A stretch of 64,000 nt of DNA, taken from positions 33,121,733 through 33,185,732 of the forward strand of contig CM067367.1 of the NCBI GenBank assembly GCA_034401795.1, in the 5' to 3' direction. The number at the start of each line of letters is the position of its first letter. Position 1 is the stretch's first letter. This DNA comes from Chaetoderma sp. LZ-2023a (taxonomy: Eukaryota > Mollusca > Caudofoveata > Chaetodermatida > Chaetodermatidae). The notes beneath the pieces were generated by a model, which saw only the letters and a list, made by a program, of their open reading frames with translations, did not search any database and was not told where the DNA came from. The position numbers were made by a program, and so were the translations under genes. This document shows, piece after piece, positions 41,988 through 54,775 of this stretch.

Positions 41988-42254
41988 ATAAACTGTTATC
42001 ATATTGTTAATAACTAAACTCGAGAACTTAATGCCTGACGCTTTCTTAGTTTAAGAATAGTCTGGATGCCAGTGGTCAGATTACGACCCTTTATTTGACA
42101 TCATCGTTTGTTGTCCCGAGTTGGGAGAGTTGGTAACCCAAGGTGTATGTATGGTGTCTCACCCACAGGGTGTGTTGGTTACCAATCTGCGTGATTAATA
42201 CCAACAGGATCCATTGTTATCATGTTATCATATTGTTACCTAATTTTCATGTAC

Positions 42255-42721
42255 TGTAATTGATGAATCCAATCTGTATATGACATTATAAGCAATTACG
42301 TCATAATCAAATACGTAATGAATTTTGTACCTATGGCTGTCATGAACTTTTAAGTCTGTCAGTTGTACGTATTCTATGTCTTTACTATTTATTAATAAAC
42401 ATTCTGATAAATATTTTGAAACTAATTTGACTTGGCGCTGTTGCTATCAATCCTGCCATAGGCAGCAACACCACCCAGTCCAATTTGTTTCAAAATATTC
42501 AATAGCATATCTGTATAGTTTTCTGGAAATTGAGATTCAGGAAGTTCAGGGTTTGATCGCAGTGTGGGTGGAGCTTAGCTAGAAATGGGTGGGACATAGC
42601 TAAAATATTCAATAGCATATCTGTATAGTTTTCTGGAAATTGAGATTCAGGAAGTTCAGGGTTTGATCGCAGTGTGGGTGGAGCTTAGCTAGAAATGGGT
42701 GGGACATAGCTAAAACTGGAT
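42255..42721 (+). mobile_element. L-family MITE with a 110-bp tandem duplication
   Basis: PalA hairpin at 42404-42506. Bases 42492-42601 are repeated exactly at 42602-42711, so the GGTGGAGCTTAGCTAGAAAT end appears twice. It ends AGCTAAAACTGGATG. Confidence 0.75.
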
Positions 42722-43097
42722 GTAAATGTACATGTTTCACTGTCAACTTCTCACCCCTTTATTGGTCGAACCAGCAAAGAAGGGTCTCTGTATGAGGTTG
42801 TTTTGGACTATTTTTGAAAATTCAACATTGGAATGACTGGCTTAATAATCAAGGTAGTCATTCCAGTGGTAAAATTACAAAGCTAGTTTTCTTGTTGGCC
42901 TAACATGTGCGGACCGTGATATGAGTCATATCAGTTACTGACAGGGGTCGAAATAAGGCCCTTTTACATGCACAATGGTAAATTTGTAATACTGGGTGCA
43001 CAGGGTGCATGCACATTTCTGGGTGATAGACTATAATGTTAACCCTCTCCAACAATTCCCTGAAAAAAAGGAAATTTGTTACGACATAAAACTTATT

Positions 43098-43190
43098 CTG
43101 TTGAATATTTTGAAATTAATTTCACTGGAAGACATTGATGCTCAAGGCAGTAATGGTACCAGTCAAATTAATTTCAAAATATTCAACAGT
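43098..43190. repeat. PalA hairpin
   Basis: TGTTGAATATTTTGAAATTA arm with complement ending TTCAAAATATTCAACAG. Confidence 0.65.
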
Positions 43191-43549
43191 TTTCCTGTCC
43201 AGTTGTGTTGAAACTGAGATATAGGGAATTCATAGGTGTCCGGTGAAAGGATTAATTCATGTGCATGTAGATGTTTTGCTGCTCAGGAAAAATACAAATG
43301 TTAGATGCACTTTGTGCATGTAGAACAAAATTCTTATTTCTACCCCTTGTTAATGATATAACTGATATTGTGGTGGTCTGTCTCTCATCTTGCACTATAG
43401 CTTGACAATGTACTGTTGAATGTCAATTACATAAAATCTTGTTTTTTATAACATTTCAACAAAGCCCATACTTTCGATAGATATGTATGTATGCATGTAT
43501 GATTACTGTATTCTGCGGCTGTAGTAGTAGAAACATCCTACAGCTGCAA

Positions 43550-43745
43550 TCAGTCCTTCTTCGCCTTTGCCCACTGTGTCTTGTCATCAGCCAAAATCCG
43601 TAGCTTCCTCAGGCCCATTCTTGACTTGAGTGTACCTAATCATGCTTTCTTGAGGTCACCTCATAGCACGCTTAGCAGATTTATGCAATGACGTCCTCTC
43701 CTGGCTCTGTATTTGCTGGCTCCTAGTAGGCCGAATTCCAAGGCT
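43550..43745 (-). pseudogene. Possible retroelement ORF 3'-terminal remnant
   Basis: One minus frame reads GLLGASKYRARRGRHCINLL, then past stops LKSRMGLRKLRILADDKTQW and AKAKKD-stop. The R-G-R ... GDLKK ... LADDKTQW-stop layout resembles the C-terminal end of some retrotransposon polyproteins. Two in-frame stops show decay. Weak assignment. Confidence 0.3.
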
Positions 43746-43889
43746 CTCTGTGCTGATAGGTATGTACATGTAGGCAAATTATTTTCTCATTAATCCATAA
43801 AAAATACAAGACATCAGTGTTACACTGATGGGATAAAGGCGAAAATATTGGCATTTTGCATTTCCAAATGCAAATTTAGCTTTGTATCA

Positions 43890-44240
43890 AGATAAAGGGG
43901 CACGATTTTTCGATATATCACGATTCGATACAAGATCACGATATTTATGATGCTAAACTGCGAAAATTGGCAAAGATGAGGTAACTATATGACAATGCTT
44001 AGTTCCAATAATTTGGCCCATTCTGAGATAAAGGGCAGATGACCTACAATGTTACAATGACCGTGACCTCAATACTATTGTACTTCATATAGCTACACAT
44101 GTGACCAAGTTAAATTCAAGAAGAGTGAACCAATCCTGAGATACATGTATAAGGCAGTATATTGAGCTAAACCAAAAATGTTAAAGAAAAGAATAAAGTT
44201 TTATATTAAGGTTACAGTTAACTTAACCTTTGACCGCAGC
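43890..44240. repeat. hAT-end fragment and ~180-bp repeat unit
   Basis: GGGGCACGATTTTTCGATAT (about 43917) resembles a hAT end. 44035-44240 has GACCTACAATG, GACCGTGACC and ATATTGAGCTAAA blocks of the ~180-bp family leading straight into the 54-bp array. Confidence 0.45.
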
Positions 44241-46007
44241 AAGATTGTGCTGCATGATGGACTACATCTGGTTGATATGTGTAACCATGTGTACAAGATT
44301 GTTCTGCATGATGGCCTACATCTGGTTGATGTGTAACCATGTGTACAAGATTGTGCTGCATGATGGCTTACATCTGCTTGATATGTGTAACCATGTGTAC
44401 AAGATTGTGCTGCATGATGGCCTGCATCTGCTTGATATGTGTAACCATGTGTACAAGATTGTGATGCATGATGGCTTACATCTGCTTGATATGTGTAACC
44501 ATGTGTACAAGATTGTGCTGCATGATGGCCTGCATCTGCTTGATATGTGTAACCATGTGTACAAGATTGTGCTGCATGATGGCTTACATCTGCTTGATAT
44601 GTGTAACCATGTGTACAAGATTGTGTTGCATGATGGCTTACATCTGATTGATATATGTAACCATGTGTACAAGATTGTGCTGCATGATGGCTTACATCTG
44701 ATTGATATGTGTAACCATGTGTACAAGATTGTGCTGCATGATGGCCTACATCTGATTGATATGTGTAACCATGTGTACAAGATTGTGCTGCATGATGGCC
44801 TGCATCTGGTTGATGTGTAACCATGTGTACAAGATTGTGTTGCATGATGGCCTACATCTGATTGATATGTGTAACCATGTGTACAAGATTGTGCTGCATG
44901 ATGGCTAACATCGGCTTGATATGTGTAACCATGTGTACAAGATTGTGCTGTATAATAGCCTGCATCTGGTTGATATGTGTAACCATGTGTACAAGATTGT
45001 GCTGCATGATGGCCTACATCTGGTTGATATGTGTAACCATGTGTACAAGATTGTGCTGCATGATGGCCTACATCTGCTTGATATGTGTAACCATGTGTAC
45101 AAGATTGTGCTGCATGATGGCTTACATCTGCTTGATATGTGTAACCATGTGTACAAGATTGTGCTGTATAATGGCCTACATCTGCTTGATATGTGTAACC
45201 ATGTGTACAAGATTGTGCTGCATGATGGCCTACATCTGGTTGATATGTGTAACCATGTGTACAAGATTGTGCTGCATGATGGCCTACATCTGGTTGATAT
45301 GTGTAACCATGTGTACAAGATTGTGCTGCATGATGGACTACATCTGGTTGATATGTGTAACCATGTGTACAAGATTGTGCTGCATGATGGCCTACATCTG
45401 GTTGATATGTGTAACCATGTGTACAAGATTGTGCTGCATGATGGCCTACATCTGGTTGATATGTGTACCCATGTGTACAAGATTGTGCTGCATGATGGCC
45501 TACATCTGGTTGATATGTGTAACCATGTGTACAAGATTGTGCTGCATGATGGATTACATCTGGTTGATATGTGTAACCATGTGTACAAGATTGTGCTGCA
45601 TGATGGCCTACATCTGGTTGATATGTGTAACCATGTGTACAAGATTGTGCTGCATGATGGACTACATCTGGTTGATATGTGTAACCATGTGTACAAGATT
45701 GTGTTGCATGATGGCCTACATCTGCTTGATATGTGTAACCATGTGTACAAGATTGTGCTGCATGATGGACTACATCTGGTTGATATGTGTAACCATGTGT
45801 ACAAGATTATGTTGTATGATGGCCTACATCTGGTTGATATGTGTAACCATGTGTACAAGATTGTGCTGCATAATGGCCTGCATCTGCTTGATATGTGTAA
45901 CCATGTGTACAAGATTGTGCTGCATGATGGCCTACATCTGGTTGATATGTGTAACCATGTGTACAAGATTGTGCTGCATGATGGCCTACATCTGGTTGAT
46001 GTGTAAC
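44240..46007. repeat. 54-bp minisatellite, about 33 copies
   Basis: Unit CAAGATTGTGCTGCATGATG, GCCTACATCTGGTTGATATG, TGTAACCATGTGTA. A few units lack two bases (GGTTGATGTGTAAC at about 44325, 44811 and 45996). Because 54 is divisible by 3 and the unit lacks stops in several frames, long frames arise on both strands (up to 382 codons); these are not genes. The unit resembles a segment of the neighbouring ~180-bp repeat. Confidence 0.97.
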
Positions 46008-46233
46008 TAGTGTTGGGAATTGGTTCTATTTTTCTGATCGATGATTGGTCTTATATACTAAACGATGATCAATTAAAGATTGATCATAACTGGTTCTAAT
46101 TTTTTACCCATTTTGAATGCAGTAATTATAGCATGTTCAAGGATAACTATCCCTTTCAAACAATGTCACAGGTATGACAGATGCTTAATAATTTAAGAAA
46201 TAATCTGTTGTATATTTTGAAACTAATTTGACG

Positions 46234-47420
46234 AGATCACCACAGGAAAAATTTGCCAATCAAATTTCTGTGAAGAAGGCGTAGCCAAGTTTTATTAAAA
46301 TTGGCCCAGTGGTTAATAAGTAAGTCTTTTTATGATTTTCTCAGAAATTTGCAGAAAATACAAGATGTTCGCCAAAGACGCCAAATTTTGATTGATTCAT
46401 AGCAGACATGTTTTTTTGACATATCAACTTTCCATGGACAAATTATAATGGTGTTTTGGCCCTAATCTTATCTGCCAAATATCGGACCATTCCATTCAGC
46501 GATTCGGGAAACTGCCACTGAACCAATTGGTATATTCAAGTTGCCTCGAACAAACTTGGTTCAGCTCTTGCCCTAGATCAATTCATCCAACATATATAAA
46601 AACAATTTCGGCCTCCAAATCCATCAAATAAAAAAATCCAATATGGCCGCCCAACACGCTACATTTTGAGTGGGCCACAGCAGCCATGTTTTTTGACAGA
46701 TCAACTTCACTTGAACAAACTTTAATGGCCCTTAGTCCGTAATCATATCCGACAAATTTCAGCCTGATCCCTACAATAGTTCTGGAGTTGTTTTCACGAA
46801 AACCAGGTCATCCAAGATGGCCGCCGAACCATTTTGTCAATCAAGTTCTCTTGAACAAACTTGGCTTACCTCTTGCCCTAGATGATGCTTCATGAGTTTT
46901 GAATCGATTCCCCAAGCGGTTTCGGATAAGATTTTTAGACATTTCTAAAAAAACGGCTGAAATCCAGTTTGAACAAAGTCAGATCTCTATGCCCTAAGGA
47001 TGCTTCCTGCCAAATATAGTTGAAATCGGCTCAGCAGTTCTCAAGAAGACATTTTAAATTGTCCATTGCTTTAGTGCATGGGAGAATTTGACAGGAAAAT
47101 GATCCAAGATGGACGGCAAGCCATTCATCCGACAGTTTCAAAAATGGCAAATTCGAGATCAGTATACCCAAAAACACATATAAAACCAATTTCGGCCTCA
47201 AAATCCATGAAATAAAAAAATCCAATATGACCACCAAACATGCTACAGTTTGATTGGCTCACGGTGGCCATGTTTTTTGATGGATCAACTTCCCTTGAAC
47301 AAACTCTAATGACCCATAGTCCCTAATCATAGCTCACAAATTTCAGCCTGATCCTTTCAGCGGTTCTGGAGAAGTCGTTTTCACGAAAACTAGGCCACAA
47401 CATTCTGGCCAGGTGAGCTA
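46234..47420 (+). mobile_element. Long AAGATGGCC-type repeat, 5'-truncated
   Basis: Same family as 20934-23608 (CTATGCCCTAAGGATGCTTC, CCAAGATGGCCGCCGAACC, CTTGAACAAACTT). It ends CTGGCCAGGTGAGCTAAA. A half PalA (46207-46233) abuts the left end. Confidence 0.6.
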
Positions 47421-49740
47421 AAAAGTAGTTTTATACAAAGAACTTTGACCTCATGACCTCAGTATCCTTGTGCTCCATCCCCCTGATATACAGAAGCATG
47501 TATATAAGCTTAGTCACAATAAGGTGGAACCATGGCGAGATATAAGGGGATATGTTGAGCTAAATGCAAAACTTAACTCAGCAGTCAGCCTTCAAAGTGA
47601 CCATAGATGCATGTGCGGCTATATCTTGATTCCAACCCCTCACATAGGTCTACATGGGCTTTTAGTTTGCCAAGAAATTGATAAGTGTCTGGTATGTTAC
47701 CGTACTCCAGCGCCGACGTTATCACTGGGGCTGTAGTGAATCATCGGCGCTGAGGCGTACTGTATAACAGCATTGCAGCCTATTGTAAATGGCTGTAGGC
47801 TCGATATCGCAGTTGTCTACGTCTCTGAGCATTACGGTGAAGCATTAACCCGTGAACACTTTAGCCGATAAAGAATCATACTTTTTTTAGTTTTTAAATC
47901 ATTTATGATTATATTTCTCGTAATAAATGCATTGCATAAGTACATGATTCAAACTGTTTACATTATATTTTTTTCTAATTTTTGAAACTAATTTGACTGG
48001 GAGTTCTGGTGCATGTTTATTAAAAGTAAAGACATACAATTCTTAGTCCGTCATGAATTAAGCACCCATGCTTTGTCCGTATTGGAATATTCAGCTATAA
48101 ATTGAATATTCTGAAACTAATTTAATTGCATAATATCCAGCAGAATTAGTTTTATATCGTACATAATATAATTATTCAGGGGTTTGCCGGTTAATTATCA
48201 ATAACCTACTGACTCCAATCTGGGAATCGCCTGAGTCGAGTATTCTCCTGCAATACTATCTCCAACACCTATACCTCGCTCATCACCGCCGATGAGCCAG
48301 TGACGACATACAAATTCACGTTGGCGGTGAAGCACGGTAAGTTATCAGACGTTGTTGATGAAATCTGGTTAAAACACTATAAATAAAATTATCTATAATG
48401 TTTTCAATGTCTGTAGCATTTTAATAAGTAAGGCAATACTTCTATGATTCTTTTTTCGCCATAAGAAGAAAGCACCAAAATTAAATAACACAACTAAACG
48501 TGAGTTATCACATTTCATGAAGGGTAAGAATAAGGATCTGGATATCGTCAAGTAAGGTGTTTTCGAGGGGCATTTATTTTCGAGGGTGCGTACTTTTGAC
48601 AGTCTCATGTGCGCGTCACTTAGGCGATGTCAACAAATCATGTGTCTTTAAATAGATACAGGATTTTTACACCACAAGTGCAAATTTTTAAAAGATGCGC
48701 GTAGAACAAATGATTATTTTATGCATTTTGATGTCAGTGTAGTGAAAAACATGTATTTTCAATATTACGTTTTTGACCCATGATAAAAATACTGATAACG
48801 CGTAAGGAAATGATACAAATGAATCCAGTTTTTACGTCCAAGGACATCTGCCTGTTAATGTCCTGAGTAGCATAGCAGATCCGTCGTGATAGCAATAATC
48901 TTTCGAAGCGTAAAACTGTCATGGGGTGCTTATGTAGTTTTCAGATCTAGATTGATTTTTATCTACCCGAATCGCGATTCAAGCAGACCCTAGTTACAAC
49001 ATACAATATAAATTTCAATAATTTTTTTCTATTTTCCTGTAGACTAAACACTTATTTTCAATATGACATTTCCAATTTCCAAAAGAAAAACTGAAAGATT
49101 TTAACTTTTTTAATATTTTGGCTGAAATTTGCTGATACCCAGTTATCACGAAAAGCAGCATATAGCCTGATCTGGATTTAAAATATAAATTAAGTTCTGT
49201 GCTTGTATCAGTCCCGTTTATGGCATTATTGTCGGTGCCAGACATGCCTTTGCTCAAATCATAAATATTACATAAATTCACCGACTAACTAGAGTTGAAA
49301 TTATGCAATTACATCACCATCGAAAACACAAGACACAATACTGAGATTGCGTCTGAAGACTAGGTTGTGGATATTTATAAGCAGTAAGTTTATTTTAGGG
49401 TTAATTTTAATTTTTAGGCACATTTTAATTCAATGAATGGTTGTTAGTTACAAAATTGAATAAATTTGTTGATAAAATTCCTACTCTTATATTAAATCAG
49501 CGAAAATGTGCTTACACCCTCGAAAACCCATTATTCGATGATATAGCTGGCAATGCCTCTCCATATTAAGCATGATCAGCAGTCAGTAATATACCGACTC
49601 CAATTTGTACCGGTCAGTACATATTTTGCATCGGTCAGTATAGGACAGTATCGGTCAGTAATTAGTATTGCCCCCACCCCGACACAGATACTCGGCCCAT
49701 ACTAACGCCTATGATCAGTGACAGTTGACCAAACATGTCT
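47421..49740. other. No gene recognised
   Basis: 47430-47580 is one diverged ~180-bp repeat unit. 47708-47762 holds an inverted pair CAGCGCCGA / TCGGCGCTG. PalA half arms lie at about 47985 and 48110. The remainder is AT-rich without coding character. The PRPF4B first exon might lie in this general area but was not identified. Confidence 0.4.
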
Positions 49741-50095
49741 AAGTTCAAAGTTGCTTTATTTCACGGGTTTTTATACATATAAATACTCTAAACAGGCAGT
49801 CCATCAAAGGCATGGCCTATGGAGTGATGGACTCCTTACACACATTACAAAACATTAGTACATTAACATATATATGACACACAAAACAGTGGCACAGTCA
49901 CAGAATGCTAACAAGCTACCTAGATATGAATACTAATACAGGGACCTGACTACCCTTCTGAAATTATTAGCCAGCAAATTAACCTATTTGGGGATTTTAT
50001 TAGCCATACAGATTTTCGGTGAGAAAGGATATGAATCTCGCCTCAGACTTATAATGTACAATAGATCATATTTAAATAGGCCCATATAAAAGCCT
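49741..50095 (-). mobile_element. 3' tail of a non-LTR retrotransposon (minus)
   Basis: Read on the minus strand it ends CCTTTGATGGACTGCCTGTT ... GAAATAAAGCAACTTTGAAC, an AATAAA followed by a short AT-rich end. The same tail occurs in plus orientation at 57434-58096. It is directly followed by plus-strand endonuclease coding sequence. Confidence 0.65.
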
Positions 50096-50206
50096 AAAGC
50101 CTAACGGTCTCAGCATCCAACTTCCAAGTGCACAAATGATCTTCAGATCAACCCATGAGTTATGACCTCAAGAATCACCTTAATAAAATTCAATTAACCT
50201 AGACAA

Positions 50207-52462
50207 GTGTCTATGAGTGTGATAATCATACACAATGACAATATGAATATCAGAACTAATAAAACTTGTAACTACACACTTCTAAGCAAATTTAATGACT
50301 TTATAACAAACAGTAAAGAAAGCATTGCACTCTCCCTCATGCACGCAAACACTCGATCGATACTGATGAACAATGACAAGTTAAATAATTTCCTAGATAT
50401 GAGTGCACATGAGTTTGGGATAAATGGAATTACGGAGACTTGGCTAAAAATAAACTCACCTACTACTCTAGTCAACAAAAATAACCACACATTTATCGAA
50501 AAGCAGATCTGACAAAATTAACAAGGATGGTGGAGGTGGTGTAGGCATGTACATAAAAGACAATATTCAATTCATTGTGCGTGATAACCTTTCCATGATG
50601 GAAGAATACATCGAAACAATATTTATTGAAATTCTGATTCAAAAAGGTAGAAATAAAATTGTTGGTACAATCTACAGACCTCCTGACAGCGACAACAAAC
50701 AATTCATTGAAGCTTTGAGCAGAATTCTGGATATAATACAAAAGGAAAATAAAACAGCCTACCTTATGGGTGATTTCAATATTGATCTGCAGCAACAGAA
50801 ATGTTGTCATACCAAAGACTTCATTAACTTATTAAATACCTACTTTTACTATCCGACAATAACTAAACCAACTAGAATAACAGAATCTACGGCGACCGTC
50901 ATTGACAACATATTCTGCAATAATATTAATCGCAATATCAGTAAAACTCATGTCGGAATTTTTGTAACTGATATCTCAGATCATTTACCTATATTTCTCC
51001 TAGAAAAACAACAAACATACCAGAAACAATTCGAACAGGAAAAATTTAAATGCAGAGATTACTGTCAGGTCAACATTGAAACATTCAAAAGATCTATGTC
51101 AGAGGTCGATTGGAGCATAGTAACAGACATTCAGTCTTGTGAGCATGCCTACAACAAATTTCATGACATCTGCACGACTATTTTTGAACAAAGCTTTCCA
51201 ATGAAAGAAAGTAAAAATTATAAGCGCAACCCAACTAAACCTTGGCTTACAAATGGATTAATAGCTGCCTGACATACAAAACATCAGCTTTACTTAACAT
51301 TTATCAAGTGTGAAACTAAATACAATGACATTCAGTTTTAAAAATATAGAAATAAATTAGACCAGATAATAAAAACAGCTAAGAAAACATATTATCACAA
51401 GAAATTTGAACAGTCTAAAAATGACATAAAAGAGACATGTAAAACCATTAAATCACTTTTAAACAAAACCAATACGGCACAACAGACACAATTTCTTCAC
51501 AAGAATAAGGTCATTACCGATAAATTCGACATTGCCAATGGATTCAATGATTATTTCGTAAATATAGGACCTGAGCTTTCGAACAAAATCCATTCACCAT
51601 CCAAGGAAAAATTCTCTGATTACCTTACAGGCAGCTATCAATCATCATTCTTCGCCAACCCTACTAACACTGAAGAGATCTTTAATGTTCTAAACACACT
51701 CAACCCAGCCAAAAGTGCCGGAATCGATGGTTTTAAGTGGTGCATTTATAAAACCTGTGTTATGGATATCCTTATCCCACTCAGTCACATTTGCAACTTA
51801 TCCCTAGCACAAGGCATTTTCCCATCAAAACTAAAAATATCACGTGTTACACCAATTTATAAAGCCATGGATTCTACTAACTTCTCAAACTACAGGCCAG
51901 TCTCCATACTTCCACTTTTCTCCAAGTTACTAGAGCACCTAATGTACAATCGACTGACAAATTACCTGGACAAAAAGTCAATTTTATACAAATCGCAATA
52001 TGGATTTCGTGAGAAACATTCAACAATGCATGCAATAGCCGAAATGACAGAAAAAATTATTGAATCACTCGGGAAAAAAACAAAGTATAATAGGCATCTT
52101 CTTGGACCTTTCAAAAGCTTTCGACACTATCAACCACCAGATCTGACTAGAAAAGCTTGCCTATTATGGTACAAGAGGCAGTGCACTCATCTGGTTTCAG
52201 AACTACCTAAGTAAAAGAACACAATGCGTACAATAAAATGAGATATGCTCTGAAAACAGACAATTAACTTGGGGTGTTCCTCAGGGATATATTCTTGGCC
52301 CACTGCTGTTCCTTCTTTACATGAATGCTCTACCTAACATATGCAAGCACATGCCATTAATACTGTTCGCTGATGACACAAATGTTTTTTGCTGCTATGA
52401 CAACATAGACACCTTATACAAAAAAGCAAATAAGGACGACTTAACCTACTTCGATATAATGC
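50207..52462 (+). pseudogene. Decayed non-LTR retrotransposon, endonuclease and reverse transcriptase
   Basis: Endonuclease (APE-like) motifs: NTRSI, GITETWL, then after a frameshift near 50500 GGGGVGMYIKDN, GTIYRPPDS, YLMGDFNIDL and ISDHLPIF. A stop at 51270 interrupts the linker. RT motifs follow: AKSAGIDGF, FSNYRPVSILP, SQYGFREKHST, then after a second frameshift near 52080 LDLSKAFDTINHQ, GVPQGYILGPLLF and LFADDT. It stops abruptly at about 52462 without the thumb domain. Motif style fits the CR1/Jockey group. With at least two frameshifts and in-frame stops it cannot be active. Confidence 0.85.
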
Positions 52463-54250
52463 ACGCGCATTTTTTATAATGTAACTGGAATGACTAAATA
52501 TAGCGGAATACATAGGCTAAGATCGGACAAAACAATAATTTATCAAAAATAATCTGTATAAATCAGATTAAAATGCGTAATTAGTGAAAATATATCAGCC
52601 AATAACCGGATATGTCTAATTCATAGGGAGTAACTATGTAACGTGATTGCGGATTGGTTGAAACATAGATAACGCATTAGCGTGTATCCAATACAGACAC
52701 GTGTATCGGGGAGCTTTGAACTATACACTGTTTTGAAAAAATCAATATTTTAACGTATGCCTACCTGTAAATCGACGATATCATTGAACATCATTGCTGG
52801 GATAAGCTTTTGAGTTGAGAAATTGGGAACACCTAACGATCGAGTATTGTTAAACATTATAAACACTAATCCATCAGTCAATCAATCAGCTGCTATTGCT
52901 AAATAAAAGACGGCTTATAGCGCGTATTGATACCGTTATTGAAACAGCAATACACAGACACCGCCGCTAATCCGTCAAATGACCATTCAAATGTAAAATA
53001 TATCACAATATCTTCCATATATTCCTTCATCCATTTAGATACTTTGATAAGTAAATGGAAAAAATATTTTGCCTGTAAGTCGTTGCTGCTTTAGGCAAGT
53101 AAGCATGCACAAATTAATTTCAAAATATTCAGCATATTAGTTATAACAACTTTGTGATCTGTCCAATGTTCTGAGCTGTGAAAGGATTAAGATGCCCAGA
53201 CACGTTTGTATACGCTTGATCAGTTCTCAAGCATGAGTTCCTCTAGAGGGAGATTCCGCCGTTATCCAATCAAATACTGACACGTCATACTGACGTTGAG
53301 CACAACAGACAGAAACATGATTATTACTAGGCTGGATTATTACCTAACAACTTCTCATTATTATGTGAATTGGAATGTAAAACTAGAAAACTATGTTACA
53401 ACCTGCACTGCGGTAGAAGCTTCCTCTTTAACCAGCTTCCACAACAACATTAATCAACAGTAACTGCTGTTAACTGATATCCTGAATCAGAACTGTATTT
53501 ATATATAATTGTCCATGCACTCTGGTGCTGAACAGTGTTTGTGTTATTATTATTGAACTGTATTCGGACAACATAGTTAGCTAATCTATAATTGTTCATA
53601 AATCAAACTGTAGTTTACGTAACCACACATGTGGGTACTCCTATCAAGGGGAGGGATATACGAACAACAACATGGCGGGTATTTTTTGCAATTTGTTGGC
53701 CAAACAAGGAGACTAACATCGGACTTGTAAACTCATTATTTATCAAAATTAGATCAAATGGAATACTAAGGATGATTTGTGGATTGTGTTTACAATTAAA
53801 TGTGGTGGTTGAATCTGATTTATGGGCATTAACAACTTTGAGTTGTGCAAGAAAACATACAACAAATCATAGTCTTAAACAACACAGTAAGTTCGTTTTT
53901 ATTGAACACACAATGCATTAGGTATATTTTTAGAAGTAAAAACATGCACAAATAAATATACACACACGATAATATAATCGATAATTAAGCACACGCAAAT
54001 TTACCAGTTTCTGTTACACTTTTTCACTGCGTCCTCGAGGGTTAACTTTTATGCATCCCTCTTCCATTTTTATGCGTTTATACGCGCAAAAGGACGCATA
54101 AGGGCAATTAAGTCAGTAACTATGTATGTGTGTATGTAAATATGAATGCCATAAATATGTGTTTGAATGTTGTGTGTTTTGTTTGTGCACATAGTGGCAT
54201 ATATCCATGTAAATATCAAAACAGGGACAGCCCTACCCACCCATCGCTTA
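52463..54250. other. No gene recognised
   Basis: AT-rich intergenic DNA. A decayed PalA (GTCGTTGCTGCTTTAGGC, TTTCAAAATATTCAGC) lies at about 53068-53135. The 109-codon frame at 53592-53921 has no recognisable domain and is probably chance. Confidence 0.45.
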
Positions 54251-54256
54251 ATGGAA

Positions 54257-54259
<3 letters not shown>

Positions 54260-54339
<80 letters not shown>
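54260..54339. repeat. (AT)n microsatellite, about 40 units
   Basis: Uninterrupted AT dinucleotides. Short Ile/Tyr frames across it are artefacts. Confidence 0.98.
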
Positions 54340-54342
<3 letters not shown>

Positions 54343-54360
54343 AGAGACAAGCATATAAGA

Positions 54361-54480
54361 CAGGGTTGCACGATTTTTCGCTTAATCACAATTATATAAT
54401 TCAAAATGATCGTGGACGAATATAAAGTTAAATAATCGTATAATTGAAATTTTTGTCAAGACACTTTTATGCTTGTGAAA
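54361..54480. mobile_element. hAT-end fragment
   Basis: CAGGGTTGCACGATTTTTCG followed by CTTAATCACAATTATATAAT resembles the ends of the 36393 element. No partner end was found. Confidence 0.4.
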
Positions 54481-54597
54481 CTCTGCTCGCGTTACTAATC
54501 ATGGAAACAAACATCCGGCGATCGGCCGAATGTGTGAATGATTAAATAAACTAAATAAATAACTGATTTGTTTGTATATTAACTAAGTCAATACTTA

Positions 54598-54775
54598 GGG
54601 AGAAAATGCGTTGAATTTCCGTGATATTTCGCTTAATTGAAGCCTCGGCTTCTATTAGGACAAGATGTGTTCAATTTCCAACCCAACATCTCTGAGAAAG
54701 GGGGTGGGCGTATATTAGTTTTCCCAAAAAAGTTTTCTAAAACTGATACCACGGAAATTCAACGCATTTTCTCCC
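54598..54775. mobile_element. MITE with 26-bp inverted ends
   Basis: Left arm GGGAGAAAATGCGTTGAATT plus TCCGTG (54598-54623) is exactly complementary to 54750-54775. Length 178 bp. A related end GCGCATTTTCTCCCGTA recurs at about 55253. Confidence 0.7.

Noticed and set aside
44862-46010. 382-codon frame and its opposite-strand partners as repeat proteins
   Set aside because: They follow purely from a 54-bp tandem unit without stops. Several frames on both strands are equally open and no start or splice context exists.
48275-48292. ATG AGC GAG|gtatag on the minus strand as the missing PRPF4B first exon
   Set aside because: It ends in phase 0, while the next exon requires two leading bases of a codon; the in-phase frame has stops.
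50272-50810. Minus-strand frames across the endonuclease region
   Set aside because: Shadows of the plus-strand retrotransposon coding sequence, which carries the recognised motifs.
53640-53715. AACATGGCGGG as a start of a plus-strand gene
   Set aside because: The frame closes after 14 codons with no usable donor.
53592-53921. 109-codon frame as a gene
   Set aside because: No recognisable domain, no supporting splice structure, AT-rich chance frame.
54070-54404. Ile/Tyr-rich frames
   Set aside because: Translation of an (AT)n microsatellite.
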